Below, one piece after another: positions 62,056 to 64,000 of a DNA stretch of 64,000 nt. The translations under genes and the position numbers were made by a program. The first letter of the stretch is position 1, and each line of letters opens with the position of its first letter. The notes below the pieces were generated by a model, which saw only the letters and a program-made list of their open reading frames with translations, had not been told where the DNA came from and did no database searches. The DNA comes from Cognatishimia sp. 1_MG-2023 (GTDB lineage: Bacteria; Pseudomonadota; Alphaproteobacteria; Rhodobacterales; Rhodobacteraceae), in contig NZ_JAUORX010000005.1 of the NCBI RefSeq assembly GCF_030548175.1, forward strand, positions 124,001 through 188,000, in the 5' to 3' direction.

Positions 62056-62591
62056 AGCTCTTGCTCGACACCTGCGTCATCTATCCAACTGTGATGCGAG
62101 AGATGCTGTTGGGTGTCGCCAAAGCCGGATTGTTTGAACCCCTGTGGTCTGCGCGCATTCTTGAGGAATGGGCGCGGGCTGCTCGCAAGATTGGCCCAAC
62201 GGGTGAGGTGCAAGCGCGGGCAGAGGTGGCCTTGCTACGCGCCGCATGGCCCAAGGCCGAGGTGGTTTGGCGTCCCTCTTTAGAGGCACGGTTGTATTTG
62301 CCGGATGCCGCAGATGTGCATGTATTGGCTGCCGCGATCGACGGTCATGCCGATGCGATTGTCACGCTGAACGCCAAAGATTTCCCTAAAAACACTTTGG
62401 CCGAAGAGGGTCTAAAGCGCATCGCACCGGATGAATTGCTCTGGCAATTCTGGGTGGATCAACCTGATCTGGTAACAGGCGTCGCCGAAGCTGTGCGTGC
62501 CGAGGCATCGCGTCTTTCAGGTGAAACTTGGGAAATGCGCCCGCTGTTGAAAAAGGCGCGCCTGCCGCGCCTGGCCAAAGCGCTGCGCTAA
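62052..62591 (+). CDS. PIN-domain protein, RSP_2648 type
   Basis: A 179-residue protein with a PIN nuclease fold: LLLDTCVIYPT (first Asp), RILEEWARAA (Glu), PDAADVHVLAAAI and ADAIVTLNAKDF (Asp residues). These four acidic residues fit an active RNase. There is no antitoxin gene next to it, so it is not a standard VapC pair. The overlap with rlmI (ATGA) suggests RNA-linked work. The length is longer than VapC (about 130). Confidence 0.82.
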   Translation: MKLLLDTCVIYPTVMREMLLGVAKAGLFEPLWSARILEEWARAARKIGPTGEVQARAEVALLRAAWPKAEVVWRPSLEARLYLPDAADVHVLAAAIDGHADAIVTLNAKDFPKNTLAEEGLKRIAPDELLWQFWVDQPDLVTGVAEAVRAEASRLSGETWEMRPLLKKARLPRLAKALR

Positions 62592-62593
62592 GC

Positions 62594-63283
62594 CTATTCG
62601 CTGACGCCCCATTTGGTTTCCAGTTTTTCAATGGCTAGAATGCGCTGTTCCGTTTTGGGATGGCTTAGCAACCACGCGGGCATCGTGCCCTTGTTGGCCG
62701 CAGTCAGTGCCTCGAGCTTGGTGAACAGCGATTTCTGTGGGGCCGTACCGATCCCGGCTTTGGTCAGCAAAGCGGCTGCGTATTCATCAGCCTCATATTC
62801 GTCAGACCGCGACAAACGTGCCGCTAACAGCCGTGTCAGCCCATTGGCAATCCAACCGCCAATTCCCGGAATAAACCGCGTCAGGATCATCGCAAGGGCG
62901 GTGCGCAGGGCGTTCTGACCGGAAAAGTCGATCATACGACGGCGTGAATGGCCAAGGGCCACGTGACCCAATTCGTGCGCAATAACGCTGGCCAGTTCTT
63001 CGCCAGAAACATCGCCCTGCGTATACCGGTTGTAGAATCCTCTGGTGATAAAGATACGCCCGTCAGGTGCCGCAAGGCCGTTTACAGGTTCAATCTCATA
63101 GATATGTACTTTGATACGCGGCAATTCTAGCGACGCCGCCATGCGATCAATTAGCTTTTTAAGCGTTGGATCTGCAAGCTCGGTGGATTGTTCATCCAAC
63201 ATGCGCGCGGTGCGCCACGCTGAAAAACGGTACATGATCAGGCCGTAAACAATGGCGAGGATGATGGGGGTAAATCGCAACAT
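62594..63283 (-). CDS. M48-family metalloprotease
   Basis: A 229-residue zinc protease. An N-terminal helix (FTPIILAIVYGLIMYRF) anchors it, HEXXH is in SVIAHELGHVALGHS (near residue 104), and the third ligand Glu is in SRSDEYEADEYA. Homologues include BepA/Oma1-type envelope quality-control proteases. It begins 2 bp after the convergent PIN gene ends. Confidence 0.88.
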   Translation of the reverse strand: MLRFTPIILAIVYGLIMYRFSAWRTARMLDEQSTELADPTLKKLIDRMAASLELPRIKVHIYEIEPVNGLAAPDGRIFITRGFYNRYTQGDVSGEELASVIAHELGHVALGHSRRRMIDFSGQNALRTALAMILTRFIPGIGGWIANGLTRLLAARLSRSDEYEADEYAAALLTKAGIGTAPQKSLFTKLEALTAANKGTMPAWLLSHPKTEQRILAIEKLETKWGVSE

Positions 63284-63326
63284 GATTTGTATATGGGGTT
63301 CCTAAGCAGCCGTATCAATTCGCTGA

Positions 63327-63935
63327 TTAATTTGCCGGGGCAATTGCGCGTTTTCGATTGTGTTTCACTAACCAAATGCCAAATCCCAGCATCACGCATA
63401 TGGCGGCCAATAGCCCCAAAACATCACCAGCCAAGTCAGATGCCATCGATAAATTGTCAGCAAAGACATAGCCAAGCCCTACATAGAGGCTTACCCAAAC
63501 GCATTCGCCCAGAATTCCAAACAATGCGAATTTCCAAACCGGTACAGCGGCCACGCCGCTGGCAAAGTTCATGTACGGGCCAAGCGGGGAGAACAGCCAG
63601 CGGCTGAGAAAGATACCCATGCCGCCCCAGTTTGTCAGAAAGCTGTCGGCTCTAGCCATGACATTGGCCCGTTTTGGGGACTGGGTCATGAAGTTTTCAA
63701 GCTGGGTGCGTCCGCGTGAGGCTAATTGATAGCCGGCAAAATCGCCGGCAATGGCACCACAGAGAGCGGACAAAACAGAAGACATCATAGGTAAGTCGCC
63801 CGTTGCTACAAAGGCGCCACCTGACAGCATTAATAGGGATGCGGGAACAGGCATGGCCAAGCAGCTTAGGAACGTCGTCAGGAACAACAGGATTACACCG
63901 TAATCGGCAAGCGCGCTGATCATCCAATCTGTCAT
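63327..63935 (-). CDS. DedA-family membrane protein
   Basis: A 202-residue membrane protein with the VTT/DedA fold: FLSCLAMPVPASLLMLSGGAF near the start, GDFAGYQLASRG, and FLSRWLFSPLGPYMNFASGV with the conserved Arg and Pro. DedA proteins are needed for membrane potential and lipid scrambling. Its ATG overlaps the upstream gene's stop by 4 bp. Confidence 0.87.
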   Translation of the reverse strand: MTDWMISALADYGVILLFLTTFLSCLAMPVPASLLMLSGGAFVATGDLPMMSSVLSALCGAIAGDFAGYQLASRGRTQLENFMTQSPKRANVMARADSFLTNWGGMGIFLSRWLFSPLGPYMNFASGVAAVPVWKFALFGILGECVWVSLYVGLGYVFADNLSMASDLAGDVLGLLAAICVMLGFGIWLVKHNRKRAIAPAN

Positions 63936-64000
63936 TTGCGCTGCCGCTCCTCAGCGCCTTGAGCGAGTATCGCTTCGACCTCTGCCAACACTTGTTCAAC
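63932..64000 (-). CDS. C-terminal end of an unknown gene (partial)
   Basis: The last 22 codons of a minus-strand gene are visible; the rest lies beyond the window. The tail VEQVLAEVEAILAQGAEERQ is helical and charged. It ends TGA, overlapping the DedA start (ATGA). Its identity cannot be told. Confidence 0.6.
   Translation of the reverse strand, partial: VEQVLAEVEAILAQGAEERQRK

Overview
The window is chromosomal DNA from an alphaproteobacterium of the Rhodobacterales, most likely the Roseobacter group. The evidence is a set of typical Rhodobacteraceae genes: a B12-dependent ribonucleotide reductase end, tatABC, surE-pcm-nlpD, a cysG-DUF2849-cysI-cysH-DUF934 sulfate-assimilation operon, an RSP_2648-type PIN protein next to rlmI, and many small paralogues of the kind these bacteria carry. 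This is inferred from gene content and protein motifs; no database search was run. There is no rRNA operon, CRISPR array, insertion sequence or prophage. One tRNA gene, tRNA-Val(TAC), is present.

Layout. 1-8.6 kb: nrdJ tail, divergent soxR/VOC pair, cysS-cimA-squalene/phytoene-synthase-like gene, a WYL regulator, tatABC and an AAA+ ATPase. 8.6-16.7 kb (minus strand): nlpD/dipM, pcm, surE, an SDR, DUF1284, purF, cvpA, radA. 16.7-25.4 kb (minus): a PqiA-type membrane protein, a coiled-coil membrane protein, Mla-type ABC transporter genes with alr, a sulfotransferase coupled to dnaB, pyrE, pyrC. 25.5-31.4 kb is accessory: DUF1761/SRPBCC/ArsR, infC with a non-standard start codon, a protein built of sixteen 11-residue repeats, an XRE regulator, a DUF2306 gene between direct repeats, and a two-winged-helix regulator facing a VOC gene. 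31.4-37.6 kb: ferredoxin-NADP reductase and the sulfate/sulfite reduction operon with its Lrp-type regulator. 37.6-45 kb: LysR/DUF6326, a methyltransferase, DUF3179, cytochrome P450, an SLC13 permease, VOC. 45-54 kb: tpiA, an IscA-type protein, the DUF3307/SatD-like pair with a 30-bp repeat array, glpQ, sufT, a lipidated subtilisin, NfeD/SPFH. 53-64 kb: tgt, lon, tRNA-Val, glnE, rlmI, PIN protein, M48 protease, DedA.

Most of the content is housekeeping: translation, nucleotide synthesis, cell envelope, sulfur assimilation and protein quality control. The most unusual locus is 46.3-47.85 kb. There a SatD-like protein, with a possible class III cyclase-like N-terminus and a C-terminal helix-turn-helix, overlaps a DUF3307 membrane protein gene and is preceded by four repeats spaced exactly 30 bp apart. 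Other signals worth checking are the ATA start of infC, the 11-residue repeat protein, a 47-bp element present twice, and a direct repeat that brackets the DUF2306 gene. Several regulators have clear palindromic operator candidates beside their own start.
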